Shown here: one piece after another, positions 19,238 to 27,963 of the stretch
Position numbering within the stretch: position 1 is the stretch's first letter
Layout: each line of letters starts with the position of its first letter
From: JBBWZH01 sp035544115
GTDB taxonomy: Bacteria > Actinomycetota > Actinomycetes > Mycobacteriales > CADCTP01
DNA length: 64,000 nucleotides
Direction: 5' to 3'
Assembly: GCA_963714145.1 (NCBI GenBank)
Contig: OY970235.1
Location: 8,680,001 to 8,744,000, forward strand
The notes under the pieces: generated by a model
Told to the model about the DNA's origin: nothing
Seen by the model: the letters and a program-made list of their open reading frames with translations, nothing else
Databases searched by the model: none
Translations under genes and position numbers: made by a program

Positions 19238-20893
19238 TTATCCGCCCAGCCAAGGAAAGCGGTCGTGGCCCGGTCGGGGTGGGTCGGCGGGGGCGAAGTT
19301 GGCGGCGTCGTCGGTGCTGCCGGTGCCGCGGTAGCGGGCGACCCGCGGGTAGGCGAACACCGGCCTGGTCCGGATGACCGATCCGGCGTCGAGCCGCGCG
19401 GCGGTGACGCTGTCCGGCGGGGTCGCCCGCTCGACCCAGTTCAGCAGCGGGGTGAGCAGGTCGAAGCTGTTCGGGGCGGGCCCGCCGCCGCAGTGGTAGA
19501 CGCCGGGGAACATGAACAGGCGGGCGAACGCCCGGGTGCCGGCCAGGCCGCTCGACCGGTCCTGGATCGCCTGGTAGTAGGCCACCGTGCCGGTGGGTGG
19601 GATGGCCTGGTCGGCCCAGCCGTGCCAGAGGATGAGCTTCCCGCCGGATCGCCGGAACGCGGTCAGGTCCGGGTTGGTCGCGTCGTACAGCCCGGCCAGG
19701 CGGCGGGCGCGCTCGAAGGTGGTCCGGTCGAAGCCGATGTCGTTCAGGGTCGCCGACAGCGGCGGGTTGGTCCCGAAGGCCAGGTACCGCACCCAGCCGT
19801 TGCCGAGCTTCCAGGCGGTGGTCGAGTTCTGCGCGCCGTCGCCCGCCGGGATCAGCCAACCGGGCCAGGCCAGCTCGGAGCCGTACGGTTGGCCGCCGGG
19901 GTAGAGGTGCTCGCCGCGGGCGTCCACCGCGCCGGAGTAGAGCTTGCCGGCCACGGCGACCTGGGCCGGCGTCAGGCAGGTCGGCGCGTCCGCGCCGGCC
20001 GGGCAGGCCAGCGTCGCCGGGTCGAACGAACAGGCCCGCGGGTCGTCGAGTTGCCCGTCGACGAGACCGTCGAGGCCGTCGCAATCGGCCAGCACCGCCG
20101 CGTGCAGGGCGGGTAGCTTGGCCGCCGGCAGGATCACCCGGCCGGCCGGGTCGAAGTTGACCCGGGCCAGCCAGGCCTGGTGGAACGTGTAGAGCTCGGT
20201 GGTGATCGAGGCCGGCGCGCCGGCGAGGATGCCGTCGAAGTCGTCCGGGAACCGCTGCGCCTCGGTCAGCCCCTCGTGGCCGCCCTGCGAGCAGCCGTCG
20301 AAGTAGGAGTACCGCGGCGGCTGGCCGTAGAAGGCGGCGATCAGCGCCTTGGCCACGAGCGCGGTGAGGTGGTCGGCCCGGTAGGCGAAGTCGGTGCGCA
20401 GCTGCGGGTCGGTGCCGAAGTTGCCGTCGGCACCGCCGGCGATGAGATGGCCCTGGTCGTCGGACCCGGTGGCGAACACGCCGTCGGTGACCGGCACACA
20501 GCCGGCCCCGGCCCGGACGTTGATCGCGAGGACGCCGCACAGGCCGCCGCAGCCGGCCTGCAGGTAGCGCTGCCGGTACGTCTCGGTCGGCAGCTGCAGC
20601 TGGAACCGGATCTGCGGCGCGATCACCCCGCGCACATCGCAGACCGGGTAGCCGGCCGCGGCCGTCCCGACCGCCGCGGCCGTGACCCCGGTGCCGGCGC
20701 CCACCTGCCGGGACACGTCGACCCCGGTCAACGCCGAGCAGTCCAGCCGGGGCGGGACGATGGCCAGCCGGGCCACCGGCGCCGCCGCCGCGAGCGTGAG
20801 CGGGCGGGCCTGGGCTCCGCTGGCGGCCAGCAGCGGCGACGCCAGCAGCACCAGCAGCGACCGGGACCACTGGCGCTCGCGGTGCGACAGCAT
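19238..20893 (-). CDS. Secreted tannase/feruloyl esterase family protein
   Basis: 551 aa, start preceded by GGAGG at eight bases. A signal peptide (residues 1-30, LLVLLASPLLAASGAQA) sends it out of the cell. The tannase-family serine hydrolase motif GCSQGGHEG holds the nucleophile; the Asp (WHGWADQAIPP) and His (GVYHCGGGP) of the triad lie near the C-terminus, and the paired Cys before the Ser and after the His match the disulfide that links the triad in this family. Likely acts on esters of plant phenolics such as feruloyl or galloyl groups. Its end faces kdpD across 73 bases. Confidence 0.85.
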   Translation of the reverse strand: MLSHRERQWSRSLLVLLASPLLAASGAQARPLTLAAAAPVARLAIVPPRLDCSALTGVDVSRQVGAGTGVTAAAVGTAAAGYPVCDVRGVIAPQIRFQLQLPTETYRQRYLQAGCGGLCGVLAINVRAGAGCVPVTDGVFATGSDDQGHLIAGGADGNFGTDPQLRTDFAYRADHLTALVAKALIAAFYGQPPRYSYFDGCSQGGHEGLTEAQRFPDDFDGILAGAPASITTELYTFHQAWLARVNFDPAGRVILPAAKLPALHAAVLADCDGLDGLVDGQLDDPRACSFDPATLACPAGADAPTCLTPAQVAVAGKLYSGAVDARGEHLYPGGQPYGSELAWPGWLIPAGDGAQNSTTAWKLGNGWVRYLAFGTNPPLSATLNDIGFDRTTFERARRLAGLYDATNPDLTAFRRSGGKLILWHGWADQAIPPTGTVAYYQAIQDRSSGLAGTRAFARLFMFPGVYHCGGGPAPNSFDLLTPLLNWVERATPPDSVTAARLDAGSVIRTRPVFAYPRVARYRGTGSTDDAANFAPADPPRPGHDRFPWLGG

Positions 20894-21142
20894 GCCGATC
20901 CTCCGCGATCAGGTGCGAACCATGGCCCGGTCGTGCGCCGAGGAAGGGCGCGGTGACCATGCTCCCATCGCGTCGATTGCCGCCCGGCCGGCCTCCTCCC
21001 GCCGGCCGCCGGACCGGGCTGGACCAGGCGTCCGGCGAGCTCCCGGCCAGCCCGGCTTAGCGCCGGGCAAGGGCCGGATCAGCGCCGGCAGCAAGGCTCA
21101 CCAGGTCGATCAACACGCATCAGCCCGGATTGGAGCGCACAG

Positions 21143-21331
21143 ATGAGCGACACGATGGTGCAGACCGAGGACGAGAAGGTACTGGCGCAGCTCGCCGAGG
21201 CCGGCACGTTCCTCAAGGCCGAGGAGCTCATGGTGATGGCTGCCGCGCACGCCGCGGCCGCCGGCAAGGAAGCCACCGCGGTCATGGCCGTGTGCAGCAC
21301 CACCCACTACTGCGTCGTCATCCCGTCCTAG
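21143..21331 (+). CDS. Candidate RiPP precursor peptide, 62 aa
   Basis: GGAG lies about nine bases before the ATG. The first 45 residues look like a leader: acidic (TEDEKVLAQLAEAG) and then a helical Ala-rich stretch. The last 15 residues, MAVCSTTHYCVVIPS, form a short Cys/Ser/Thr-rich tail with Cys51 and Cys57. No transporter double-Gly site is seen. It precedes, on the same strand, two alpha-helical proteins (one with a thioredoxin domain) and an ABC exporter, which fits a ribosomally made, modified and exported peptide. No LanM, YcaO, radical-SAM or LanC gene is nearby, so class and modification are open; a Cys-Cys disulfide is one possibility. Confidence 0.6.
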   Translation: MSDTMVQTEDEKVLAQLAEAGTFLKAEELMVMAAAHAAAAGKEATAVMAVCSTTHYCVVIPS

Positions 21332-21366
21332 CCGGCACGCCGACGTAGCCGAGGCAGGAGGCCGGG

Positions 21367-22314
21367 GTGGGGCACACCGCACTGGAGCAGACGGTCGCCC
21401 ACAGTACGCGAGCAGGTGCCGAGAGCTGTGCCGCGGCCGGCTGGGCATGGATCCTGCGGCACCTCGGCCTCTTTGCTCCGGCCGATCCGTTCAATCCGGA
21501 CGACATGCAACGGATCGTCGAGCTCGCGCTGCTCTACGGCTACACCCGCGACTGGTCGGGCGAACCGGCGGCGGTCCCGCCGCTGCGGCCGGTCGAGGAC
21601 TTCCTGCGGGACTTCCTGACCGACCCGGTGCTCGCCCAGTACGCGCGCAAGCGGCCGGTGCTGTTCAGCCCGTACTTCCTGGCCTACCTGGCGATGCGGC
21701 CACTGGGCTGGCGGCTGCCGGGGTACGAGGACGGGCTGGTGGCGGCCGGCCGGGCCGGCTACCCGGACGCGCTGGAGACGACCCCGTACCGCGAGCTGGA
21801 AATGCGGCACATGATGTGGAAGGCCGGGCTGCGGCCGCGCCGGCCGGACTGTGCCGGGGCCTACCTGGGTACGGTCCTGGCGCGCAACGACAACCCGGTG
21901 CACCTCAACATCCCCACCGTCTACTCGATCACGCACACGCTGTTCTACCTCACCGACTACTGCGGGCCGGCGGACGTCATGCCGCCGGCCGAGCGCGACC
22001 GCGCGGTCGACGTGGTGGAGTGCCTGTTCGCGCACTACTGGCGCAAGCGCGACTGGGACCTGGTCGGCGAGCTGGGGCTCAACCTGGTGAGCCTCGACCG
22101 GTACGACACCCCGCTGTTCACCGCCGGGGTGGGCGAGCTGCTCGCGGCCTGGACGGGCGAGCCGGACGGTGCCCTGCCCGGCCGCAACTTCAAGCCCGAG
22201 GACGCCGACTCCGAGCCGGACTACCGGTTCACCCACGCCTACCACACCACCTTGGTCGGGACCTTGTTCTGCCTGGCCTACCTGCACCGGACCCACGACG
22301 GCGGCCCGCGGTGA
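21367..22314 (+). CDS. Helical protein of the peptide locus (DUF6895-like)
   Basis: 315 aa, GTG start 35 bases after the precursor gene. No signal peptide. The protein is built of helices with conserved aromatic positions; the segment YSITHTLFYLTDYCG (about residue 187) and the WDLVGELGLNLV helix resemble, from memory, a DUF6895-type alpha/alpha fold often seen beside peptide genes. Its stop overlaps the GTG of the next gene by four bases, so the two are coupled. Could be a modification enzyme or precursor-binding partner; no catalytic motif is visible. Confidence 0.5.
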   Translation: MGHTALEQTVAHSTRAGAESCAAAGWAWILRHLGLFAPADPFNPDDMQRIVELALLYGYTRDWSGEPAAVPPLRPVEDFLRDFLTDPVLAQYARKRPVLFSPYFLAYLAMRPLGWRLPGYEDGLVAAGRAGYPDALETTPYRELEMRHMMWKAGLRPRRPDCAGAYLGTVLARNDNPVHLNIPTVYSITHTLFYLTDYCGPADVMPPAERDRAVDVVECLFAHYWRKRDWDLVGELGLNLVSLDRYDTPLFTAGVGELLAAWTGEPDGALPGRNFKPEDADSEPDYRFTHAYHTTLVGTLFCLAYLHRTHDGGPR

Positions 22315-23987
22315 CCGCCCCCACGACCGGCCCGGCGGCTGGCTCTCCGGCGGCTGGTTCCCCGGCTGAGGGTGCGGCGGCCGAGGGTGCGGCTGGCGTG
22401 GCGGCAGGCTCGGCGGCTGGCCCTCCGGCCGAGGGCGGGGCGGCTGCTGGCCCTCCGGCCGAGGGCGGGGCGGCGGCGGGCTCTCGGGTCGACGGCGCGG
22501 CTGCCGACGGCGCGGCCGGCCCGGCGGGTGCGTCCCGGCGGTGGCTCGCCGGCGTCGAGATCCCGGCCGACGATATCGAGGGTCAGCTGCTGCGCTGCCT
22601 GGGCTGCTGGGCGGCCGACGTCGTCACCGGCGTTCCCGCCGGCCAGCCCGGCGACCGCCCGCTGCGCCGGCTGCTGGACCTGCCGCCGTTCGCCGCCGCG
22701 GACTACCGCGGCGACCCCGTCCTGGCGCTCGCCATGCACGCCGGCCTGCACCGCCGCGGCCTCGCCCACGCCAGCCTGGACGCGCTGGCCGGCACGTACG
22801 CCCGCGCGGTGGGTTCGACGCCGGGCCACACCCCGGGCCTGGACCTGGTCCGCGCGCTGCTGCACTCGGCCGGGCTGCCGGTGCCGGCGCCCGCCGACCG
22901 TGACCGCGCCCCGGACTGGCGGCTGCCCGCGGTGGACGACCGGCCCGGGCTGCTCGACCTGTGCCGGGTCGCGGCGGTGTCCAGCATCTGGGGCAGCCGG
23001 CCGGTCCGGGCCGGCGGCGCGGTCGACCTGCTGCCCCCGCTGGCGCTGTCCTGGGCGATGGACTGGGACCTGGCGGCGGTCTGCGCGCTGCTGCGTACCT
23101 GCGCGTACCTCGGGCTGTCCGACCGGCCCGGCTGCCGGTGGGCGGTGCAATGGCTGCTCGACCAGCACAGCGACGACCGGTTCGGGTTGATCCTGCGCGA
23201 GTGCCAGCTGGCCGGGACGGATCCGGCCGCCGACAGCAGCTACCTGGCCGGCACCGTCGACGCGCTCTGGACGCTGGCGGAACTGCGCCAGCCCGGCTTC
23301 CTGCTCGGCCCGCCCGGCGACCGGCCCGCCCCTCCCGGTGACCGGCTGGCCCTGGCCGGCGACCGGCCCGGCCCAGCTGGCGACCGGCTGGCTCTGGCCG
23401 CCGAGCGGCTGGGCTCGTCCGGCGACCGCCTTGGCCCGGCCGACGACCGCCTTGGCCCGGCTGGCGACTGGCTGGGCCCGGCAGGTGACCGGCTGGTTCC
23501 AGCCGGCGGCGTCGCGGCGCCGCCGGCGATGCGGCTGCGGCCGGTCAGCGAGAGCCGGGTGGCGGGGCGGCGGATCGGGGCCGGGACGCCGGCCCCGCCG
23601 ATCTGCCTGGTCGACGTGTTCACCGGCGGCACGGTGTCGCTGGCCGCGTTCCGCGGCCGCCAGGTGCTGGTGGTCTTCGTCACCGCGGACTGCGCCCCCT
23701 GCGACGACGTGATCGCCGGGCTGGTCGGTCCCGCCCGGCCGGACGGCCCGCAGGTCCTGCTGGTCAGCCGCGGTGGCGCGGCGGCGACCCGGCACAAGCT
23801 GGCCGGGTACGACATCGACTTCCCGGTGGTCGTGCAGGACCGCTGGGAGATCTCCCGGCGGTACGGGGCGTTCAGCTTCCCGGCCGCCGTACTGGTCGAC
23901 GAGGCCGGTGTCGTCGCCCGCGACATGTTCCGCGCCGACGAGATACCGGCGCTGCTGGCCACACCCGAATTCACCCACCCCAACTAG
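22311..23987 (+). CDS. Helical domain fused to a thioredoxin-like domain
   Basis: 559 aa. GTG 22311 overlaps the previous stop. Layout: a low-complexity Ala/Gly/Pro N-terminus (1-75), a helical domain (about 80-325) that looks related to the protein upstream (WDLAAVCALLRTCAYLGL), a linker of seven-residue repeats of the type GDRLGPA (about 330-405), then a thioredoxin/TlpA-like domain (about 430-555) with the redox motif CAPC and a cis-Pro region SFPAAVLVDEAG. The CxxC points to disulfide chemistry, possibly on the two Cys of the candidate precursor. No signal peptide, so it acts in the cytoplasm or at the exporter. Confidence 0.6.
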   Translation: MTAPTTGPAAGSPAAGSPAEGAAAEGAAGVAAGSAAGPPAEGGAAAGPPAEGGAAAGSRVDGAAADGAAGPAGASRRWLAGVEIPADDIEGQLLRCLGCWAADVVTGVPAGQPGDRPLRRLLDLPPFAAADYRGDPVLALAMHAGLHRRGLAHASLDALAGTYARAVGSTPGHTPGLDLVRALLHSAGLPVPAPADRDRAPDWRLPAVDDRPGLLDLCRVAAVSSIWGSRPVRAGGAVDLLPPLALSWAMDWDLAAVCALLRTCAYLGLSDRPGCRWAVQWLLDQHSDDRFGLILRECQLAGTDPAADSSYLAGTVDALWTLAELRQPGFLLGPPGDRPAPPGDRLALAGDRPGPAGDRLALAAERLGSSGDRLGPADDRLGPAGDWLGPAGDRLVPAGGVAAPPAMRLRPVSESRVAGRRIGAGTPAPPICLVDVFTGGTVSLAAFRGRQVLVVFVTADCAPCDDVIAGLVGPARPDGPQVLLVSRGGAAATRHKLAGYDIDFPVVVQDRWEISRRYGAFSFPAAVLVDEAGVVARDMFRADEIPALLATPEFTHPN

Positions 23988-24015
23988 CACCGCTCAGCGG
24001 ATCAGGAGGCCGGCC

Positions 24016-25827
24016 GTGCGCGACCTGCTCGGGTACGCCCGCCCGCACGCCCGCACGGTCATCCTGGCGATGGTGCTCGGCCTGCTGGCCGCCGCCGCCG
24101 GACTGGCCCAGCCGCTGGTCGCCAAGCGGGTGATCGACAGCCTGGCCGGCGGCACCGGGCTGGGCCGGCCGCTGGCCGCGCTGAGCCTGCTGGTGGTGCT
24201 GGCCGCGCTGCTCGGGGTGGCCACCACGGTGCTGCTCGGCCGGACCGCGGAGGGGATCGTGCTCGAAGTCCGGGCCGGCCTGGCCGCCCGGCTGATCCGG
24301 CTGCGGCTGTCGGAGCTGGACCGGTCCTCGCCCGGCGACCTGATCGCCCGGGCCACCGCGGACAGCTCGCTGCTGCACGCGGCCACCACGACCGCGCTGG
24401 TCGACCTCGGCACCGGTGCGGTCGGCCTGGTTGGCGCGCTGGTGCTGATGGGCCGGCTGGACCTGCGGCTGCTGCTGATCTCGCTGGCCGTCCTGGTGGT
24501 GGTCGGGGTACTGGCCGGCGCGGTGCTGCCCGGGCTGCGGCGCGCGCTGAAGAGCGAGCAGGACGCCGTCGGCATCCTCGGGGCCGCCCTGGACCGGGCG
24601 CTCGGCGCCGCCCGCACGGTGAAGGCCAGCGGGGCGGAGGAGCGCGAGACGGCCACCATGCGGCAGGCCGCGGCCGAGGCGTACGCGGCCGGGCTGCGTG
24701 GGGTCCGGCTGCAGGCCGCGCTGGTGGCGATCAACGGGCTCTCGGTCCAGGTGCCGTTCCTCGCCGTGCTCGGCGCCGGCGGCCTGCTGGTGGCCCGCGG
24801 CGACCTGCCGGTGTCGACCCTGGTGGCGTTCCTGCTGTACCTGTTCTACCTGATCGGCCCGGTCGCCCGGCTGACCGGCGGGCTGACCGCGGTGCAGCGC
24901 GGCCTCGGCGCGGTCGACCGGATCCGCGAGGTGCGGGAGCTGGCCGTGGAGGACGACACGGCGTCCGCCGGCCCCGGACCCACCGCCGCCCCACCCGCCG
25001 CCGGGCTGCCCATCGCCGGACCGGCCGGTGTATCCGGCCGGAGCTGGCCCTGGCCGGCCGGTGGCGGGCCGTTGACCGTGCGGTTCGACCGGGTCAGCTT
25101 CGCCTACCCGGACCGGCCCCCGGTGCTGGACGGGATCAGCTTCACCGCGCCGGCGGCCGGCCTGACCGCGCTGGTCGGCCCGTCCGGAGCGGGCAAGTCG
25201 ACCGTGCTCGCGCTGCTCATGCGGTTCTACGACGTGGCCGCGGGCACGATCTGTCTCGGTGGGCTGGATGTCGCCGGGCTGCGCCGCGGCGACGTCCGCC
25301 GGCTGATCGGATACGTCGAGCAGGACGCCCCGGCGCTGGCCGGCACGCTGGCCGAGAACCTGCGGTACGGGACCGATGGCGAGCTCAGCGACCGGGAGGT
25401 GGCGCGGGCGCTGGCCGCCACCCGGCTGGACGAGCTGGTGGATCGGTTGCCGGCCGGGCAGCAGACCATGGTCGGGGCCCGCGGTGTGCTGCTGTCCGGC
25501 GGTGAGCGGCAGCGCCTCGCGATCGCCCGGGCGCTGCTGCGCCGGCCGCGGGTGCTGCTGCTGGACGAGGCGACCTCACAGCTCGACGCGCGCAACGAGC
25601 AGGCGCTGCGGGACACCGTGCAGGCGCTGGCCGTGGACCGGACGGTGCTGGTGGTGGCGCACCGGCTCTCGACGGTGACGACGGCCGATCGGATCGTGGT
25701 GCTGGACGCCGGCCGGGTCCGCGCCATCGGCACCCACGCCGATCTGGTCCGGACCGACCCGCTCTACGCCGAACTGGCCGCGACCCAACTGCTCACCCCA
25801 CAGCGCGGTAGCCGGCTCGCGGGGTAG
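24016..25827 (+). CDS. ABC exporter, membrane and ATPase domains fused
   Basis: 603 aa from GTG with AGGAGG seven bases upstream. Six helices in the first 300 residues (type-1 exporter), a Pro-rich linker, then an ATPase with Walker A GPSGAGKST, Q-loop YVEQDAP, signature LSGGERQRLAIARALL and Walker B VLLLDEATSQLD. There is no N-terminal C39 peptidase domain, so any leader cleavage must be done by another protein. As last gene of the locus it probably exports the peptide product. Confidence 0.85.
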   Translation: MRDLLGYARPHARTVILAMVLGLLAAAAGLAQPLVAKRVIDSLAGGTGLGRPLAALSLLVVLAALLGVATTVLLGRTAEGIVLEVRAGLAARLIRLRLSELDRSSPGDLIARATADSSLLHAATTTALVDLGTGAVGLVGALVLMGRLDLRLLLISLAVLVVVGVLAGAVLPGLRRALKSEQDAVGILGAALDRALGAARTVKASGAEERETATMRQAAAEAYAAGLRGVRLQAALVAINGLSVQVPFLAVLGAGGLLVARGDLPVSTLVAFLLYLFYLIGPVARLTGGLTAVQRGLGAVDRIREVRELAVEDDTASAGPGPTAAPPAAGLPIAGPAGVSGRSWPWPAGGGPLTVRFDRVSFAYPDRPPVLDGISFTAPAAGLTALVGPSGAGKSTVLALLMRFYDVAAGTICLGGLDVAGLRRGDVRRLIGYVEQDAPALAGTLAENLRYGTDGELSDREVARALAATRLDELVDRLPAGQQTMVGARGVLLSGGERQRLAIARALLRRPRVLLLDEATSQLDARNEQALRDTVQALAVDRTVLVVAHRLSTVTTADRIVVLDAGRVRAIGTHADLVRTDPLYAELAATQLLTPQRGSRLAG

Positions 25828-25953
25828 CCGGCCCGCGGTCGCCGGCCCCGTGGCCGACCCACGGTCTCCGCCCCGGTCGCCGACCGGCGGTAGCCGCCTG
25901 GACGGGCAGCCGTCTGGACGGGCCGGGGGAGGGTAATTCGGCCGGGCCAGGGC

Positions 25954-25959
25954 TAGCGT
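25954..25959 (+). promoter_or_regulatory. -10 box of leaderless LuxR-VOC gene
   Basis: TAGCGT seven bases before GTG 25967; same sequence as the kimA box. Confidence 0.4.
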
Positions 25960-25966
25960 CGGCACC

Positions 25967-26650
25967 GTGGGCAAGCAGCGCGGCCGGCCGCGGCATCCGG
26001 ACGTGCTGACACCTGCCGAGTGGCAGGTGGCGGATGCGGTGCGGCACGGCCTGGGCAACCGGCAGATCGCCCGGCGGCGTGGCATCAGCCCCGACGCCGT
26101 GAAGTTCCACCTGGCCAACACGCTGGCGAAGCTGGGGCTGGCAGACCGCGGTGAGCTGCGCCGCTGGTGCGGCGTGCCGTCCGACAGCGCCCTGGCCCAG
26201 CGCGACCCGCGGAGAGGACCTCCAGCAACGATGAGCCCAGACCTGCGACTCGGCCCGCTCGGCCAGGTGTCCCGGCATGTGCGCGACCTGCCCCGGGCGG
26301 TCCACTGGTACGGCGAGATCCTCGGCCTGCCGCACCTGTACACCTACGGTGACCTGGCGTTCTTCGACTGTGGCGGGGTCCGGCTGTTCCTCAGCGCCAG
26401 CGCGGACGAGGTGGTCGCGCCGGACTCGGTGCTCTACTTCCGGGTTCCGGACATCCGGCTCGCCTACGAACAGCTGGGCTCGCGTGGGGTCGAGTTCTCT
26501 GGCGCGCCACACATGATCTTCCGGCACGAGTCCGGGCTGGAGGAGTGGATGGCCTTCTTCGTCGACCCCGACGGGCGACCGCTGGCGATCATGGCCCAGG
26601 TGCAGGCCGGGCCCGGCCCGGAACCGACGACCGCCGATCCGGCAGATTGA
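25967..26650 (+). CDS. LuxR-type HTH fused to a glyoxalase/VOC domain
   Basis: 227 aa, leaderless GTG. Residues about 12-70 form a GerE/LuxR helix-turn-helix (LTPAEWQVADAVRHGLGNRQIARRRGISPDAVKFHLANTLAKLG). After a short linker comes a VOC-fold domain (about 95-215: VSRHVRDLPRAVHWYGEILGL ... FFVDPDGRPLAIM). The order suggests a one-component regulator whose VOC half binds a small molecule. VOC metal ligands are only partly kept, so binding rather than catalysis is likelier; inference. Confidence 0.8.
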   Translation: MGKQRGRPRHPDVLTPAEWQVADAVRHGLGNRQIARRRGISPDAVKFHLANTLAKLGLADRGELRRWCGVPSDSALAQRDPRRGPPATMSPDLRLGPLGQVSRHVRDLPRAVHWYGEILGLPHLYTYGDLAFFDCGGVRLFLSASADEVVAPDSVLYFRVPDIRLAYEQLGSRGVEFSGAPHMIFRHESGLEEWMAFFVDPDGRPLAIMAQVQAGPGPEPTTADPAD

Positions 26651-26655
26651 GGGGC

Positions 26656-26705
26656 GCAGCCAGAGGCCACGGGGGGAGCCCCTGGCTGCGTCAGCAATGA
26701 TATTC
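26656..26705 (+). repeat. Conserved hairpin element, copy A
   Basis: An 11-pair stem (one mismatch) closes a conserved loop CCACGGGGGGAG, followed after four bases by AGCAATGATATTC. A second copy is at 29540-29589. The outer stem pair differs between copies but stays paired. Could act as a terminator for the gene before it, but there is no U-tract and the 3' tail is conserved too. Confidence 0.65.
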
Positions 26706-26862
26706 CTACGACACACCCGGGTCTGATCCGGCCTGGACCGCACCCGCTGGGAACGGTCATTGCCCGACGACCGGTGCGTACTTATCATCTTTGACGAAAG
26801 GGCGTCTTTCAGACAGCACCTTTGGCCGACGGCGCGGCGGCGGCTCCTGACCGGAGGAGTCA

Positions 26863-27936
26863 ATGATGTCCGCGCTCACGCGTCGTGTCGCCCTGCTGGT
26901 CGCAGCGGTGGTGGTGCCGCTGCTGGTGATGTTCGGCGGCGGGCCGGCCGCCGCGGCCACGCCGGCCGGTACGGTGGCGCCGGCCGCCGTCGGCGACGGC
27001 AGCCCGACCGACCCGAACATCGCCTACGTCGGCCGCTGGGACACGACGTCCAGCACGCTCTACGTGCCGAGTTGGACCGGCGCCTACCTGCAGACCGCGT
27101 TCACCGGCCGCACGCTGCGGATCAGGCAGCGGGACGCGGTGAACATGTACGTCAGCATCGACGGCGGCGCGGACGTGTTCTTCGCCGGCGTCCGGGGCAC
27201 CGTGAACCTGACCCCGCAGCCGCTGGCCGCCGGCACGCACCGGCTGCGGGTGTCCTACCGCTCCGGCGACACGGTCTTCCAGGGGCTGCTGTTCGACCCG
27301 GGCGCCGGCACGGCCGCCCCCACCGTGCCGACCAGGCTGGTCGAGTTCGTCGGCGATTCCATCACCGCCGGGTTCAGCGATACGAAGCTGGCGCTGTCCG
27401 CGTACGGCTGGGTGCTCGGCGAGAAGCTGGGTGTCCGGCACACCCAGATCGCCCGCTCCGGCTACTGCCTGGTCGCGCAGACCGGCTGCGTCGGGCAGAG
27501 CACCCAGTTCTTCCAACTCGGCAGCACCGGCACGACCGCCTGGAACTTCGCCCGCTACCAGGCCAGCGCCGTCGTCATCAACCTCGGCACGAACGACATC
27601 GGGCACGGCGTGACCGGCGCGCAGTTCCAGGCCGCGTACACCACGTTCCTGCGCGACATCCGGGCCAGGTACCCGAGCGCGGTGCTGTTCGTCATGGAGA
27701 CGTTCAAGCGGCGCTACCTGGCCGAGACCCGGGCCGCGGTCGCCGCCCGCAACAGTGCCGGCGACCCGAACGTGCGCTTCGTCAACACCGAGGGCTGGCT
27801 GACCGTCGGCGCCGACTACACCGACACCGACGGCCACCCCAACGACGCCGGGCACGTCAAGGTCGCGAACCGGCTGGCGCCGATCATCGCGCCGGCCATC
27901 GGGGTGCCCGTGCCCGCGGGCCGCACCGGCCGCTAA
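26863..27936 (+). CDS. Secreted SGNH/GDSL esterase, CE2-like (copy 1)
   Basis: 357 aa with a Sec signal peptide (residues 1-32, ending GPAAAATPA). An N-terminal beta-sandwich (about 45-140) precedes an SGNH hydrolase domain with FVGDSITAGF (Ser nucleophile), an LGTND block, and DGHPNDAGH (Asp-x-x-His). This order is that of carbohydrate esterase family 2, which removes acetyl groups from plant polysaccharides outside the cell. It lies 27 bp before a paralogue, presumably in one operon. GGAGG lies ahead of the tandem ATGs at 26863/26866. Confidence 0.82.
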   Translation: MMSALTRRVALLVAAVVVPLLVMFGGGPAAAATPAGTVAPAAVGDGSPTDPNIAYVGRWDTTSSTLYVPSWTGAYLQTAFTGRTLRIRQRDAVNMYVSIDGGADVFFAGVRGTVNLTPQPLAAGTHRLRVSYRSGDTVFQGLLFDPGAGTAAPTVPTRLVEFVGDSITAGFSDTKLALSAYGWVLGEKLGVRHTQIARSGYCLVAQTGCVGQSTQFFQLGSTGTTAWNFARYQASAVVINLGTNDIGHGVTGAQFQAAYTTFLRDIRARYPSAVLFVMETFKRRYLAETRAAVAARNSAGDPNVRFVNTEGWLTVGADYTDTDGHPNDAGHVKVANRLAPIIAPAIGVPVPAGRTGR

Positions 27937-27963
27937 CCGGCTCTACTCCGGAAAGGGCTGACC

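Noticed and set aside
21143..21331. Classical lanthipeptide or thiopeptide precursor
   Set aside because: No LanB/C/M, YcaO or radical-SAM gene is present; only a general RiPP-like call is kept.
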